Source: Amnibacterium setariae
GTDB lineage: Bacteria; Actinomycetota; Actinomycetes; Actinomycetales; Microbacteriaceae
Assembly (NCBI RefSeq): GCF_003581425.1
Contig: NZ_QXTG01000001.1
Coordinates: 1,240,001-1,304,000, forward strand
Length of the DNA stretch: 64,000 nt
Direction: 5' to 3'
Part shown: piece after piece, positions 53,497 to 63,359 of the stretch
How positions within the stretch are numbered: the first letter of the stretch is position 1
Layout of the letters: every line of letters begins with the position of its first letter
Notes under the pieces: model-generated
What the model saw: only the letters and a program-made list of their open reading frames with translations
What the model was told of the DNA's origin: nothing
Databases searched by the model: none
Translations under genes and position numbers: made by a program

Positions 53497-53838
53497 TCAG
53501 ACCTGGCCGGTGCGGACCGCGAGCCCGAGCCGGGCCGCGACGAGCACGGCGAGCACGAGCGCCCAGAGCACCTGGCCGAGCGCCGCGAGGCCGAGCACGG
53601 CGAGCGCGAACAGGACGACCTGCACGAGCAGGCGCCCGCGCGCCGGCAGCCGCCGGCCCGCCCGCGGCGCCATCCAGACGCTCCACACCGCGACCACCGC
53701 GGCGGGCAGCAGCACCGCGACCGCGATGCGCACGGGCAGGGGCGCGGGCAGCAGCAGGCCGATCGCGACGGCGGCGGCGAGCAGGGCGAGCTCGAGCAGG
53801 AAGGCGAGCGTCGCGTTCAGGCCGAGCAGGGAACGCAC
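53497..53838 (-). CDS. YrdB family (DUF2568) membrane protein
   Basis: A small membrane protein of four spans, of the YrdB/DUF2568 family, with the N-terminal helix SLLGLNATLAFLLELALLAA and the loop VWMAPRAGRRLPARGRLLVQ. I chose the GTG at 53838 (113 residues), which has GGAGGA 7-12 bases upstream and the family's usual length. A GTG at 53877 that overlaps the stop of the preceding secreted-protein gene is the alternative. Function of the family is unknown. It is probably co-transcribed with that gene. Confidence 0.8.
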   Translation of the reverse strand: MRSLLGLNATLAFLLELALLAAAVAIGLLLPAPLPVRIAVAVLLPAAVVAVWSVWMAPRAGRRLPARGRLLVQVVLFALAVLGLAALGQVLWALVLAVLVAARLGLAVRTGQV

Positions 53839-53873
53839 CGCGACATCCTCCCGGATCCCGGCGGTGCGCCCGC

Positions 53874-55592
53874 TCACCCGGTGACGTCGAGCGCGACCGC
53901 GCCGAGCTCGACCGTGCCGCCGTCGGGCACGGTGAACGCGCGGTCGTCGTCGCGGAGCGCGAGGTCGTAGGGCGTCGCGACCGGGAAGAGCCGGTCGCCG
54001 AGCACCTGCACCGCGGTGAACCGGTGGGCGCCGGCCGACAGCCCCTCGTCCAGCCGTCCGTCCCGGACGAGCAGCTCCTGACCGCCGTCGACGGTCAGGC
54101 CGGCGAGCGGCACGTCGAGCGCGCCCGCGGTGAAGCGCCCGGTCACGCGGCCGGACCGGACGTCGGGCGCGGCGCCGATCGGCAGGTCGACGACCGTGCT
54201 GCGCGCGACGGTCCGCTTCGCCGTGACGGCCTCGTGGCCGCGGACCTGCGCCGTGACCTCGTACCGGCCCGGCACGAGGCCGCGGATCGCGTAGCGGCCG
54301 TCGCCGTCCGCGGTCGTGGTGCGCCAGAACGAGCCCTCGCTGACGCGGACGGCGGCGCCCGCGGGTGCGGTGCCGCTGACGCTCAGCGTCGCCTTCGTCG
54401 GGCGCAGCACGCCGATCGCGGTGCGCACCCCCGTTCGCAGCCGGACGGTGCGGACGGCGGCCCTCGTGCCGCGGGTGGTGTCGACCACCTGCACGGTGTA
54501 GGTGCCGCCTCGGAGCCCTGCGGCGCGGACGGGGTTCTTCGCCGTGCGCACCGAGGCGGGGAGGGAGGTGCTGCGGACGAGCGGACCGGTCGCGCCGCCG
54601 CGCCGGATCTGCACGACGTAGCGCTTCGCGCCGGCGGGCGCGTCGAACCGGCCGTCGAGCACCGCGCTGCGCACCAGGGCCGCGTCCACCACCGCGGTGC
54701 GGCCGCTGCGGACCGTGCGCTCGCGCTTCGCGGGCAGGTACGGGATGCGGTCGGACGCCGCTCCCGTATTGCCGAAGCGGACGGTGAACCGCCCGGGCTT
54801 CAGGCCCGCGAAGCGGTAGCGGCCCTTCGCGTCGGTGACGACCGGGTCGTCGTCCGGCTCCTCGCTACGCGTCGGCCCCTGCAGCCAGACGTGCACCTTC
54901 GCGACCGGCTTCCCGCGCCAGGTGAGCCGCCCGCTGATCGTGCCGGAGCGGACGGGGGAGGACTTGACGACGACGGTCTCGCCGCCGGGCACGGCGAAGG
55001 CGGGGGAGCGGTAGTCGAGCCAGCGGACGGTGCCGACGACCTCGATCCGGTAGCTGCCGGGCGCGACGAGGAACGACCAGGCGCCCTTCGCGTCCGCGGT
55101 GGTCGTCGCGGTCGCCCGGCCGCCGAGGGTGACGAGCCGCACGTCCCGCTTCGCGAAGGCCGCGTTCACGCCGCGGACGCGGGTCGCGGCGGGCACGGCG
55201 ACGTCGAGCGCGCGGTCCGCGCCGGTCGCCAGGGCGGGCTCGACCAGTGCGGCGGTGGGCACGGCGTCCGGTCCCGCGCCGGTCCAGGTCGGGAGGTACC
55301 CGGCGACGGCGGCCCGCGGGCGGGTCGCGGCGTCCCGCACGTTGACCGACACGATGTAGCGCGTGCCCGCGGCGGGCGCGGGCAGGGCGTAGCGGCCGTC
55401 CGCCTCCGTCTCGGTCGTGGTGACGACGTCGCCGCCCGGCTCCGACACGGAGACGGGGACGCCGGCCCGCGCGGTCCCGCCGAGCACGACCGTGCCGCTG
55501 ATCTCGGGCGCTGCGGCCTGCGCCGGCAGCGCGGGCACGGCGAGCAGCACGGCGGCGAGGGAGCCGATCGGGACCAGGGTGCGACGGCGCAC
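53874..55592 (-). CDS. Secreted protein with carboxypeptidase-regulatory-like repeats
   Basis: A 572-residue exported protein. A Sec signal peptide (RRRTLVPIGSLAAVLLAVPA, cleaved after AQA) is followed by several beta-sandwich repeats of the carboxypeptidase-regulatory/Cna-B type, each with a pattern such as GTVVLGGTARAGVPVSV...ADGRYALPAPAAG. Clear units begin near residues 30, 190, 360 and 400 (for example SGRLTWRGKPVAKVHV and DAKGRYRFAGLKPGRFTVRF). There is no LPxTG or membrane anchor. GGAGG precedes the GTG. It probably works as a surface or matrix protein; no enzyme domain is seen. Confidence 0.85.
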   Translation of the reverse strand: MRRRTLVPIGSLAAVLLAVPALPAQAAAPEISGTVVLGGTARAGVPVSVSEPGGDVVTTTETEADGRYALPAPAAGTRYIVSVNVRDAATRPRAAVAGYLPTWTGAGPDAVPTAALVEPALATGADRALDVAVPAATRVRGVNAAFAKRDVRLVTLGGRATATTTADAKGAWSFLVAPGSYRIEVVGTVRWLDYRSPAFAVPGGETVVVKSSPVRSGTISGRLTWRGKPVAKVHVWLQGPTRSEEPDDDPVVTDAKGRYRFAGLKPGRFTVRFGNTGAASDRIPYLPAKRERTVRSGRTAVVDAALVRSAVLDGRFDAPAGAKRYVVQIRRGGATGPLVRSTSLPASVRTAKNPVRAAGLRGGTYTVQVVDTTRGTRAAVRTVRLRTGVRTAIGVLRPTKATLSVSGTAPAGAAVRVSEGSFWRTTTADGDGRYAIRGLVPGRYEVTAQVRGHEAVTAKRTVARSTVVDLPIGAAPDVRSGRVTGRFTAGALDVPLAGLTVDGGQELLVRDGRLDEGLSAGAHRFTAVQVLGDRLFPVATPYDLALRDDDRAFTVPDGGTVELGAVALDVTG

Positions 55593-55688
55593 GGCGGACC
55601 TCCAGGAGTCGTTCCGAGCCCCGCACGGTAACGGAGCGCGCGCGTCGCGTCTGCCCCCCGCGCGGAGCCGCCGGTGGAGGATGGCTGC

Positions 55689-56144
55689 GTGGTCGCTCCC
55701 CGTCTCGCCGGACCGGAGGACGCTGCGGCGCTCGTCGACCTGCGCGCCGCGATGTTCGAGGCGATGGGGCAGGACGTGACGGGTCCGGCGTGGCGTCGAG
55801 CCGCGCGGGAGTGGTTCGCGCGCCGCCTCGCCGGGGACGACGTGCTCGTCGTCGTCGCGGACCTGCCGGACGCCGGACCCGTGTCCTGCGCGATGGCCGT
55901 CCTCGAGGACGTCGCGCCGTCGCCGTCGGACCCGGTCGGCCGCCGCGCGCACCTGTCGAACGTCAGCACCCTGGCCGTGCATCGCGGTCGCGGGCTCGCC
56001 CGGGCGTGCGTCGGCCTGCTCGTCGCGGAGCTGGACGCGCGCGGCGTGCGCCGCACGGACCTGTTCGCCACCACGGACGGCGAGGCGCTCTACCGCTCGT
56101 TCGGCTTCCGCACGTCGCCGTACCCGGCGCTCCGCCGCCCCTGA
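55689..56144 (+). CDS. GNAT family N-acetyltransferase
   Basis: A 151-residue acetyltransferase with STLAVHRGRGLARACVGLLV (acetyl-CoA loop) and the terminal DGEALYRSFGFRTSPYPALR. This pattern is close to the PanZ or ribosomal-type GNATs that modify amines. I chose the GTG at 55689, with GAGGAT six bases upstream; the GTG at 55674 is the alternative. It is divergent from the secreted-protein gene and convergent with the phosphoketolase gene, nine bases apart. Substrate unknown. Confidence 0.85.
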   Translation: MVAPRLAGPEDAAALVDLRAAMFEAMGQDVTGPAWRRAAREWFARRLAGDDVLVVVADLPDAGPVSCAMAVLEDVAPSPSDPVGRRAHLSNVSTLAVHRGRGLARACVGLLVAELDARGVRRTDLFATTDGEALYRSFGFRTSPYPALRRP

Positions 56145-56153
56145 CCGGCCGCC

Positions 56154-58529
56154 CTAGGGGCGGGGCCAGGTCCAGTTCGCGATGGCCGGATCGTCCTCGC
56201 CGTGGACGCGGGTGTAGCGGCGCGCGGCGAGCCGGTCGTCCATGAACCGCTGCCGCAGCACCGCCTGGGAGGAGCCGAGCGACGGCACGCGGTCGATCAC
56301 GTGCATGGCGAGGGAGAACCGGTCGAGCCGGTTCATCATCACCATGTCGAACGGCGTCGTCGTGGTGCCCTCCTCGATGTAGCCGTGGACGTGGAACTGG
56401 GAGTGGTTCTGCCGCTTGTAGGTGAGGCGGTGGATCAGCGTCGGGTAGCCGTGGAAGGCGAAGACCACGGGCTTGTCCGAGGTGAACACGGCGTCGAAGT
56501 CCCGGTCGTCCATGCCGTGCGGGTGCTCGTCCGGCGACTGCAGCCGCATCAGGTCGACGACGTTGACGAACCGCACCTTCAGGTCCGGCAGGTGCTGCCG
56601 CAGCAGGTCGGCCGCCGCCAGCGCCTCCATGGTCGGGATCTCGCCCGCGGCGGCGAGCACGACGTCCGGCTCGCCGTCCGTGGTCGAGGCCCAGTCCCAG
56701 ATCCCGACGCCGCGGGTGCAGTGCGCGACCGCCTCGTCCATCGTCAGGTAGTCGAGCTGCGGCTGCTTCCCGGCGACGATCACGTTGATGTACTGCCGGC
56801 TGCGCAGCACGTGGTCGGCGACGGACAGCAGGCAGTTCGCGTCCGGCGGCAGGTAGACCCGGGCCAGCTCCGCCTTCTTGTTGATCACGTGGTCGATGAA
56901 GCCCGGGTCCTGGTGGCTGGAGCCGTTGTGGTCCTGGCGCCACACGTGGCTGGAGAGCAGGTAGTTCAGGCTCGCCAGGTCGCGCCGCCACGGGATGCCG
57001 TTGATGTCGTGCAGCCACTTCGCGTGCTGGTTGACCATCGAGTCGACGATGTGCGCGAACGCCTCGTAGGTGTTGAGCAGGCCGTGCCGCCCGGTCAGCA
57101 GGTAGCCCTCCAGCCAGCCCTGCAGGAGGTGCTCGGACAGCACCTCCATGACCCGGCCGTCCGGCGCGAGGTGGTCGTCGGTGTCGACGATCGGCTCCTG
57201 CCACGCCCGGTTCGTCACCCCGAACACGGCCTGCAGCCGGTTGGAGGCGGTCTCGTCCGGGCCGAAGAGGCGGAACCGGGTCGGGTTCAGCCGCATCACG
57301 TCGCGGAGCCACTCGCCGAGCACGGTCGTCGCCGGCGTCTGGCCGCTGCCCGGGGCGTCGACGCTGACCGCGTAGTCGCGGAAGTCGGGCAGCTCGAGGT
57401 CCTTCAGCAGCAGGCCGCCGTTGCTGTGCGGGTTCGCGCCCATCCGGCGGTCGCCCTCGGGGGCGAGCGCGGCCAGCTCCGGCAGCAGCCGGCCCTCCCC
57501 GTCGAAGAGCTCCTCGACCCGGTAGCCCTTCATCCAGTCCTCGAGCTGCCGCAGGTGCTCGGGGTTCGTCCGGACCTCGGACAGCGGCACCTGGTGGGCG
57601 CGGAAGGTCCCCTCGACCTGCTGGCCGTCGACCTCCTTCGGCCCGGTCCAGCCCTTGGGGGAGCGGAAGACGATCATGGGCCAGCGCGGCGGCTGCCCGG
57701 CGGGCGCGCCCCCGCCGCGCGCGGCGCCCTGGATCGCGGCGATCCGGTCGAGCACCGTGTCGAGCACGTCCGCGAAGGCGCGGTGCATGGCGACGGGGTC
57801 GTCGCCGGAGACGACGAACGGCTCCCAGCCCCAGCCGGTGATCAGCGACAGCAGCTGCTCCTCGGGCAGGCGGGCGAGCACGGTCGGGTTCGCGATCTTG
57901 TAGCCGTTCAGGTGGAGGATCGGCAGCACGGCGCCGTCGCGGGCCGCGTCGAGGAACGCGGGCGCGTGCCAGCTCGTCGCGAGCGGGCCGGTCTCGGCCT
58001 CCCCGTCGCCGATCGTGCAGACCGCGAGCAGGTCGGGGTCGTCGAACACGGCCCCGGTCGCGTGCATCAGCGAGTACCCGAGCTCGCCGCCCTCGTTGAT
58101 CGAGCCGGGCGTCTGCGGCGCCGCGTGGCTCGGGATGCCGCCCGGGAACGAGAACTGGCGGAACAGCCGCCGCAGCCCTTCGGTGTTCTCGCCGATGTGC
58201 GGGTACGTCTCGCTGTACACGCCCTCGAGGTAGGTGTTCGCGACGACGGCGGGGCCGCCGTGCCCCGGCCCGGCGAGGAAGACCGCGTCGAGGTCCCGGG
58301 CGCGGATCGCGCGGTTGACGTGGGCGTACAGGAAGTTCAGGCCCGGCGTCGTGCCCCAGTGCCCGAGCAGCCGCGGCTTGATGTGCTCCGGCGCGAGCGG
58401 CTCCTCGAGCAGGGGGTTGTCGAGCAGGTAGATCTGCCCGACGGAGAGGTAGTTCGCCGCCCGCCAGTAGCGGTCGAGGAGGGCGAGCTCGTCGTCGGTC
58501 GCGGGGGCGGCAGCGGAGGAGTCGGGCAT
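56154..58529 (-). CDS. xfp: Xylulose-5-phosphate/fructose-6-phosphate phosphoketolase
   Basis: The enzyme splits xylulose 5-phosphate or fructose 6-phosphate with phosphate to acetyl phosphate and an aldose phosphate, using thiamine diphosphate. The 791-residue length is standard. Blocks present include [81 protein letters not shown] and [20 protein letters not shown]. The ATG at 58529 has AGGAGGG seven bases upstream. It is divergent from a GntR-type regulator gene, with a palindrome between that may be its operator. Confidence 0.97.
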   Translation of the reverse strand: MPDSSAAAPATDDELALLDRYWRAANYLSVGQIYLLDNPLLEEPLAPEHIKPRLLGHWGTTPGLNFLYAHVNRAIRARDLDAVFLAGPGHGGPAVVANTYLEGVYSETYPHIGENTEGLRRLFRQFSFPGGIPSHAAPQTPGSINEGGELGYSLMHATGAVFDDPDLLAVCTIGDGEAETGPLATSWHAPAFLDAARDGAVLPILHLNGYKIANPTVLARLPEEQLLSLITGWGWEPFVVSGDDPVAMHRAFADVLDTVLDRIAAIQGAARGGGAPAGQPPRWPMIVFRSPKGWTGPKEVDGQQVEGTFRAHQVPLSEVRTNPEHLRQLEDWMKGYRVEELFDGEGRLLPELAALAPEGDRRMGANPHSNGGLLLKDLELPDFRDYAVSVDAPGSGQTPATTVLGEWLRDVMRLNPTRFRLFGPDETASNRLQAVFGVTNRAWQEPIVDTDDHLAPDGRVMEVLSEHLLQGWLEGYLLTGRHGLLNTYEAFAHIVDSMVNQHAKWLHDINGIPWRRDLASLNYLLSSHVWRQDHNGSSHQDPGFIDHVINKKAELARVYLPPDANCLLSVADHVLRSRQYINVIVAGKQPQLDYLTMDEAVAHCTRGVGIWDWASTTDGEPDVVLAAAGEIPTMEALAAADLLRQHLPDLKVRFVNVVDLMRLQSPDEHPHGMDDRDFDAVFTSDKPVVFAFHGYPTLIHRLTYKRQNHSQFHVHGYIEEGTTTTPFDMVMMNRLDRFSLAMHVIDRVPSLGSSQAVLRQRFMDDRLAARRYTRVHGEDDPAIANWTWPRP

Positions 58530-58596
58530 CGCCACACCCTCCTCGCTCCGCCTGAACGGCGCCCGGTGCGCGCGTGGACCTCCTGTGAACGCGATA

Positions 58597-58611
58597 GGTT
58601 CTTCGCGAACC
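58597..58611. promoter_or_regulatory. Candidate operator between xfp and the GntR-type regulator
   Basis: GGTTC and GAACC flank a five-base centre (GGTTCTTCGCGAACC). It lies in the 141-base gap between the divergent genes and covers the likely -35 position for the regulator's TAGCAT (58626-58631). Confidence 0.45.
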
Positions 58612-58670
58612 ATTGCGGCACCCCTAGCATGTCCTGCGAGTCACGCCGTGTCACTGCGTAGGGAGGTCAT

Positions 58671-59414
58671 GTGCCGCAGGAGCCGACGCCGCTGGTCGCG
58701 CAGATCTCGGACCGCCTGATCACCGCGATCGCGACGGGGGAGTTCCTCCCCGGATCGCGCCTGCCCGCCGAGCGGGACCTCGCGGTGCTGCTGCGGGTGG
58801 GGCGCACGAGCGTGCGCGCCGCGCTCGCCGTGCTGCACGATCGCGGCCTGATCGAGACCGCCCGAGGGCGCGGGGGCGGGTCCTTCGTCCGCGTCCAGTG
58901 GACGCCCGACTCCCACGCCGCCGTCGTGCGCACCCTCCGCCTCCGCTGGAGCGAGATCGAGGACCGGCTGGAGGCCATGCGGCGCCTGCACGGCGCGATC
59001 GCGCGCGCCGCCGCCGAGCACCGGGACGACGACGACGTCGCCGTGCTGCGGGCGCGGCTCGACGCGTACCGGGAGGCGCCGAGCGGGCGGCAGAAGCAGA
59101 TCGCGGACGCCGCCCTGCACCAGTCGATCTCGGACGCCGCGAAGAACGGCACACTGAAGACCATGCTGAGCGCGCTCGAACAGGAGATCTCGATCGGAGC
59201 GCCCCTCCACGTGTGGGGCGACCCGGACTCGATGGCGGCTTCGGAGGAGCGCGCGGAGGGCGAGCACGAGCGGCTCGTCGACGCGATCGCCGCCGGCCGG
59301 CCGGAGGACGCGGACGACATCGCCCGGGAGCACGCGCGCATCGACCTCGAGCTGCTCGAGGCCGCCCGTCGCCGTGCCGAGCGCGCCGCGAGCGTCCCCG
59401 AGACCGATGACTGA
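58671..59414 (+). CDS. GntR family regulator with FCD domain
   Basis: A 247-residue transcription regulator. The N-terminal winged helix is LITAIATGEFLPGSRLPAERDLAVLLRVGRTSVRAAL, the GntR pattern; the C-terminal helical FCD ligand domain includes DAALHQSISDAAKNGTL, GEHERLVDAIAAGRPEDADD and the metal-ligand type histidines. Members sense organic acids or sugar derivatives. Its head-to-head position suggests control of the phosphoketolase gene. The GTG has GGGAGG seven bases upstream. It overlaps the next gene by eight bases. Confidence 0.92.
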   Translation: MPQEPTPLVAQISDRLITAIATGEFLPGSRLPAERDLAVLLRVGRTSVRAALAVLHDRGLIETARGRGGGSFVRVQWTPDSHAAVVRTLRLRWSEIEDRLEAMRRLHGAIARAAAEHRDDDDVAVLRARLDAYREAPSGRQKQIADAALHQSISDAAKNGTLKTMLSALEQEISIGAPLHVWGDPDSMAASEERAEGEHERLVDAIAAGRPEDADDIAREHARIDLELLEAARRRAERAASVPETDD

Positions 59415-59901
59415 GCCCGAGCGCGAGGTCCTGCCCTGGGGCGAGGTCGGCGAGGCGACCCGCGCGCTCGCGCAGCGGATCGCGGACGACGGCTTCGAGC
59501 CGGAGGTCGTGATCGCGATCGCCCGCGGCGGCCTGCTCGTCGGCGGCGCCCTGGCGTACGCGCTCGGCGTGAAGAGCTGCGGCTCGATCAACGTCGAGCT
59601 CTACACGGGCGTGGACGAGACGCTGCCGGAGCCCCTGCTGCTGCCGCCGCACCTCGACGGCACGTCCCTCGACGGCAAGCGGGTGCTGCTGGCCGACGAC
59701 GTCTCCCAGTCGGGCCTCACCCTGCGGCTCGCGGTGGAGATCCTCACGCGCATGGGCGCCGAGGTGCGCAGCGCCTGCTTCTACACGAAGCCGCAGACCG
59801 TGTTCGCGCCCGACTGGACGTGGAAGCACACGGACCGCTGGATCGTCTTCCCCTGGTCCGCCGAGGCCCCGGTCGTGCCGGGCGCCGTGGCGGAGCGGTG
59901 A
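59407..59901 (+). CDS. Phosphoribosyltransferase (xanthine/hypoxanthine type)
   Basis: A 164-residue type I phosphoribosyltransferase. The PRPP-binding loop is [20 protein letters not shown], preceded by [20 protein letters not shown], and a base-binding end [11 protein letters not shown]. The size and the terminal W..FPW agree with the Gpt-like xanthine-guanine or hypoxanthine group used in purine salvage. The ATG lies inside the end of the regulator gene (8-base overlap), and the 3' end overlaps the next gene in GTGA. Exact base preference cannot be read. Confidence 0.88.
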   Translation: MTEPEREVLPWGEVGEATRALAQRIADDGFEPEVVIAIARGGLLVGGALAYALGVKSCGSINVELYTGVDETLPEPLLLPPHLDGTSLDGKRVLLADDVSQSGLTLRLAVEILTRMGAEVRSACFYTKPQTVFAPDWTWKHTDRWIVFPWSAEAPVVPGAVAER

Positions 59902-60614
59902 GCGGAGGCGTCCACCTCGTCGGCGGCGGGTGGGGCGGCGACCGGCGGGTCTGGACCGCCTTCACCGCGGAGGCGGCGGCGCGCTCGGGCCGGGCGTGGC
60001 CCCGCGTCGTCGTGGTCGCGGTGCGCGACGGCGACGAGCAGGAGCACGCGGCGAAGCTGCTCGCCGCGGTCGAGACCGCGGCGGCCGTGGATCCGGTCGT
60101 GCTCGCGCTGCGGGAGGGCGACCGGCTCGACCCCGGTGCGATCCCGGCCGACGTCGACGGCGTGCTCGTCGGCGGCGGGCTGACCCCGGCGTACGCGGAC
60201 GCCGTCGCGCCCGCGGCCGCGCGGATCCGGGCCCTCGTCGCGGACGGCGTGCCCTACGCCGGCTTCTCCGCGGGCTCGGCGATCGCGCCCGCCCGGGCCC
60301 TCGTGGCCGGCTGGCGCCGGCTCGGCCGGCCCGTCCTCGACGAGGAGGTCGCCGAGGAGCGCGACGAGCTCGCCGTCGTCGACGGCATCGGCCTCGTCCC
60401 CTTCGCGGTCGACGTGCACGCCGCGCAGTGGGGCACGACCTCCCGCCTCCTCGTCGCCGTCGAGGCGGGCCTGGTGCCGCACGGGGTGGCCGTCGACGAG
60501 GACACCGCGGTCGTCGTGGCCGGCGGTGCGACCCGCGTCGTCGGGACCGGCAACGCCTGGTGGGCGAGCCCGGCCGCGGGCGGTGTGCTCGTGCGCCGCG
60601 AGCCGGGGGACTGA
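59898..60614 (+). CDS. Type 1 glutamine amidotransferase-like / peptidase S51 family protein
   Basis: A 238-residue protein of the cyanophycinase/peptidase E (S51) type: the nucleophile elbow is [16 protein letters not shown], with a preceding [15 protein letters not shown] and a later [17 protein letters not shown] that carries the His. These enzymes cut peptides such as Asp-X dipeptides or beta-linked polymers. No cyanophycin genes are nearby. The GTG overlaps the previous stop. It is followed two bases on by ung, so the four genes from the regulator to ung may be one operon. Confidence 0.82.
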   Translation: MSGGVHLVGGGWGGDRRVWTAFTAEAAARSGRAWPRVVVVAVRDGDEQEHAAKLLAAVETAAAVDPVVLALREGDRLDPGAIPADVDGVLVGGGLTPAYADAVAPAAARIRALVADGVPYAGFSAGSAIAPARALVAGWRRLGRPVLDEEVAEERDELAVVDGIGLVPFAVDVHAAQWGTTSRLLVAVEAGLVPHGVAVDEDTAVVVAGGATRVVGTGNAWWASPAAGGVLVRREPGD

Positions 60615-60616
60615 CG

Positions 60617-61315
60617 GTGCGGCGCCCGCTGCCGGAGCTGGCGGCCGAGGGCCTCGTCGACCCGACGTGGGCGGAGGCGCTCGCCCCCGTGGAGCCGGCG
60701 CTGCAGCGCGTCACCGGGTTCCTCGACGCCGAGACGGCCGCCGGCCGGGACTGGCTGCCCGCCGAGCCCGTCGTCCTCCGCGCCTTCCGCACGCCGCTGC
60801 CCGCCGTCCGCGTGCTGATCCTCGGGCAGGACCCGTACCCGACGCCCGGCCACCCGATCGGGCTGTCGTTCGCGGTGGAGGGCCACGTGCGGCCGATCCC
60901 GCGCAGCCTCGTGAACATCTACAAGGAGCTCCAGGCCGACCTCGGCGTCGCGCCCGTGCCGCACGGCGACCTCACCGCGTGGACCGAGCGCGGGGTGCTG
61001 CTGCTGAACCGGAGCCTCACCGTGCGCCCCGGCGCGCCCGCCTCCCACCGGGGCAAGGGCTGGGAGGCCGTCACCGAGCACGCGATCCGGGCGCTCGCCG
61101 CCCGCGGCGGCCCGCTCGTCGCGATCCTCTGGGGCAACGACGCGCGCCGGCTGGCGCCGCTGCTCGACGGCGTGGCGCGGATCGAGTCCGCGCACCCGAG
61201 CCCGCTGTCCGCGTCCCGCGGGTTCTTCGGCTCCCGCCCGTTCAGCCGCGCGAACGCGCTGCTGGTCGCGCAGGGCGCGGCGCCGATCGACTGGTCGCTC
61301 CCTCCCGCCGCCTGA
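60617..61315 (+). CDS. ung: Uracil-DNA glycosylase
   Basis: The enzyme removes uracil from DNA in base-excision repair. The 232-residue family 1 protein has the water-activating loop [19 protein letters not shown], the base-recognition strand [14 protein letters not shown] and the DNA-intercalation loop [15 protein letters not shown] with the catalytic His. The GTG starts two bases after the previous stop. Its position with purine salvage and peptidase genes does not suggest special regulation. Confidence 0.96.
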   Translation: MRRPLPELAAEGLVDPTWAEALAPVEPALQRVTGFLDAETAAGRDWLPAEPVVLRAFRTPLPAVRVLILGQDPYPTPGHPIGLSFAVEGHVRPIPRSLVNIYKELQADLGVAPVPHGDLTAWTERGVLLLNRSLTVRPGAPASHRGKGWEAVTEHAIRALAARGGPLVAILWGNDARRLAPLLDGVARIESAHPSPLSASRGFFGSRPFSRANALLVAQGAAPIDWSLPPAA

Positions 61316-61340
61316 CGGCGGCGCCGGATAGCCTCGCGCC

Positions 61341-61922
61341 GTGCTGGAAGAGGAGTACGAGCCCCGCAGGCTGGCGAAGCCGTTCCACCTGCGGCGCATC
61401 GATCCCCCCGAGCCGACGTTCTCCTACGAGATCCGGGCCGCCACGGCCAAGGACCTGCCCGCCGTCCGGCAGATCTACGACCACTACGTCACGAACACGA
61501 TGGTGACCCTCGACACCGAGCGGCGGTCGCTGCGCACCTGGCGGTCGAAGTACGCCTACCTGGCCCGGCTCGGCCTGCCGTTCCTCGTCGCCGTCTCGCC
61601 GAGCGGCCAGGTGCTCGGGTACGCGCTCGCCGAGCCGTGGATCCAGAAGCGCGCCTACCGCTTCACCGCGGAGGAGTCGATCTACCTGCGCCCCGCGTCC
61701 ACGGGCAAGGGGCTCGGGAAGGCGCTGCTCACCGCGCTGATGGAGGCGGGGAAGCAGGCCGGCCTGAAGCAGCTGCTCGCCGTCGTGGCGGACAGCGGCG
61801 CCGACGCGTCGCTCGCGCTGCACCGCTCCCTCGGGTTCACGGAGACCGGGCGGATGGGGAAGGTCGCGTACAAGTTCGACCGGTGGATCGGCACGGTCAT
61901 GCTGCAGCGGAGCCTGAAGTAG
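61341..61922 (+). CDS. GNAT acetyltransferase, phosphinothricin-acetyltransferase-like
   Basis: A 193-residue protein. An N-terminal lead of about 28 residues is followed by a GNAT domain similar to the PAT/YncA group: YEIRAATAKDLPAVRQIYDHYV, VTLDTERRS, GYALAEPWIQKRAYRFTAEESIYL and ADSGADASLALHRSLGFTETGRM. Such proteins acetylate amino-acid analogues or methionine sulfone; the natural substrate here is unknown. TAGCCT (61329-61334) lies six bases before the GTG, a leaderless pattern. An amidase gene follows two bases later. Confidence 0.87.
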   Translation: MLEEEYEPRRLAKPFHLRRIDPPEPTFSYEIRAATAKDLPAVRQIYDHYVTNTMVTLDTERRSLRTWRSKYAYLARLGLPFLVAVSPSGQVLGYALAEPWIQKRAYRFTAEESIYLRPASTGKGLGKALLTALMEAGKQAGLKQLLAVVADSGADASLALHRSLGFTETGRMGKVAYKFDRWIGTVMLQRSLK

Positions 61923-61924
61923 CG

Positions 61925-63358
61925 ATGGCGTTCTCCCTCCACCAGCTGACCGCGCAAGAGCAGTGGGACTGGATCCGCCGCGGCGACGCGACGTCCCTCG
62001 AGCTCGTGCAGCACCACCTCGACCGCATCGAGCGCCTCGACCCCGCGCTCGGCGCCTTCGCCCGCGTCGACCGGGACGCCGCCCTCGCGACCGCGGCCGC
62101 CGTCGACGAGGCGGGCCAGGGCGCCGCGCCGCTCGGCGGCGTCCCGATCGCCGAGAAGGAGCTCGTCCGCCGCGTCGGCGCGGTGTGGGGCGCCTCCCGC
62201 CTGTTCGCCGACGAGGTCGTCGCGGAGTCCGACGAGGTCGCCGCGGCGACGGACGCGACCGGCGCCGTCGTGCTCGGGGCGACGACCGCGCCCGAGTTCG
62301 GGCTGACCGGCTTCACCGAGCCCGCGGGCCGCCCGCCGGCGCGCAACCCGTGGGACCTTCAGACGGGCGCCGGCGGCTCGAGCGGCGGGGCCGCCGCGGC
62401 GGTCGCGGCCGGGCTCGCGCCGTTCGCGGTCGGCTCCGACGGCGGCGGCTCGATCCGGATCCCCGCGGCCTGGTGCGGCGTCGTCGGGATCAAGCCCTCC
62501 CGCGGGCGGGTGCCGGCGCAGGGGGGCCAGGGCTCGCTCGCCGGCCTGGTGACCGCGGGGCCGATCGCCCGGACCGTCGCGGACGCCGCCATGCTGCTCG
62601 ACGCGCTCGTGCGGCCGCACGGCCGCACGCGCTCCGCCGGCTACGCCACCGCGCCGGGCGGCGAGGACGAGCCGTTCCTCGGGGAGGCGGTGCGCGGCGA
62701 GGGCCGCTACTCGGTCGGGGTCCTCGAGGGCTCCGTCTGGGACGACGCCGTCGACGTCCGCCTCGACGCGGGCATCGCCGCGGCCGTCGAGCGGACGAGC
62801 GGGCTGCTCGACGTGCTCGGGCACGGCCTCGAGCCCGTGCGGCTGCCGGGGGAGGCGTACCCGGAGTTCTTCCGCGTGCTCTGGCAGGCGGGCGCGGCGA
62901 CGATCCCCGCCCGCACCGATGCGCAGCTCGCGCGCCTCGAGCCGTACACGCGCGAGCTCGTCGAGCGCGGGCGGGCGCTGCCCGCCGAGCGGGTCGTCGC
63001 CGCCCTGCTCGCGGCCGCCGCGTTCGAGCGGCGGACGATCGCCGCCTTCGCGCCGTTCGACGCGGTGCTCACCCCGACCACGGCGCTGCCGCCCCGGCCG
63101 ATCGGCTGGTACGCGGAGGACGGCGCCGGCGCGGACGCCGAGTTCGACCGGCAGGTGCAGGCCGCGCCGTACACGTCGTTCGTCAACGTCGCCGGGCTGC
63201 CCGCGATCACGGTGCCGATCGGGGCGACGGACGAGGGCGCCCCGTCCGGCGTGCAGCTGATCGGCCGCCCGGGCGGCGAGGCGGCGCTGCTCGCGATCGC
63301 CCGGCAGCTGGAGCGCCGCGTCGGGTGGGCCCGCCGCCACCCGCCCGCCTTCTGGTGA
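61925..63358 (+). CDS. Amidase signature family protein
   Basis: A 477-residue Ser-cisSer-Lys hydrolase. The triad appears as K78 (GGVPIAEKELV), S152 (TGAGGSSGGAAAAVAAG) and S176 (GSDGGGSIRIPA), with the 24-residue spacing between the serines that the family shows. The residue after the lysine is Glu rather than the usual Asp. A GatA role is unlikely without gatB/gatC nearby; it is probably a general amidase. It follows the acetyltransferase gene by two bases and is convergent with the permease gene. Confidence 0.92.
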   Translation: MAFSLHQLTAQEQWDWIRRGDATSLELVQHHLDRIERLDPALGAFARVDRDAALATAAAVDEAGQGAAPLGGVPIAEKELVRRVGAVWGASRLFADEVVAESDEVAAATDATGAVVLGATTAPEFGLTGFTEPAGRPPARNPWDLQTGAGGSSGGAAAAVAAGLAPFAVGSDGGGSIRIPAAWCGVVGIKPSRGRVPAQGGQGSLAGLVTAGPIARTVADAAMLLDALVRPHGRTRSAGYATAPGGEDEPFLGEAVRGEGRYSVGVLEGSVWDDAVDVRLDAGIAAAVERTSGLLDVLGHGLEPVRLPGEAYPEFFRVLWQAGAATIPARTDAQLARLEPYTRELVERGRALPAERVVAALLAAAAFERRTIAAFAPFDAVLTPTTALPPRPIGWYAEDGAGADAEFDRQVQAAPYTSFVNVAGLPAITVPIGATDEGAPSGVQLIGRPGGEAALLAIARQLERRVGWARRHPPAFW

Positions 63359-63359
63359 C

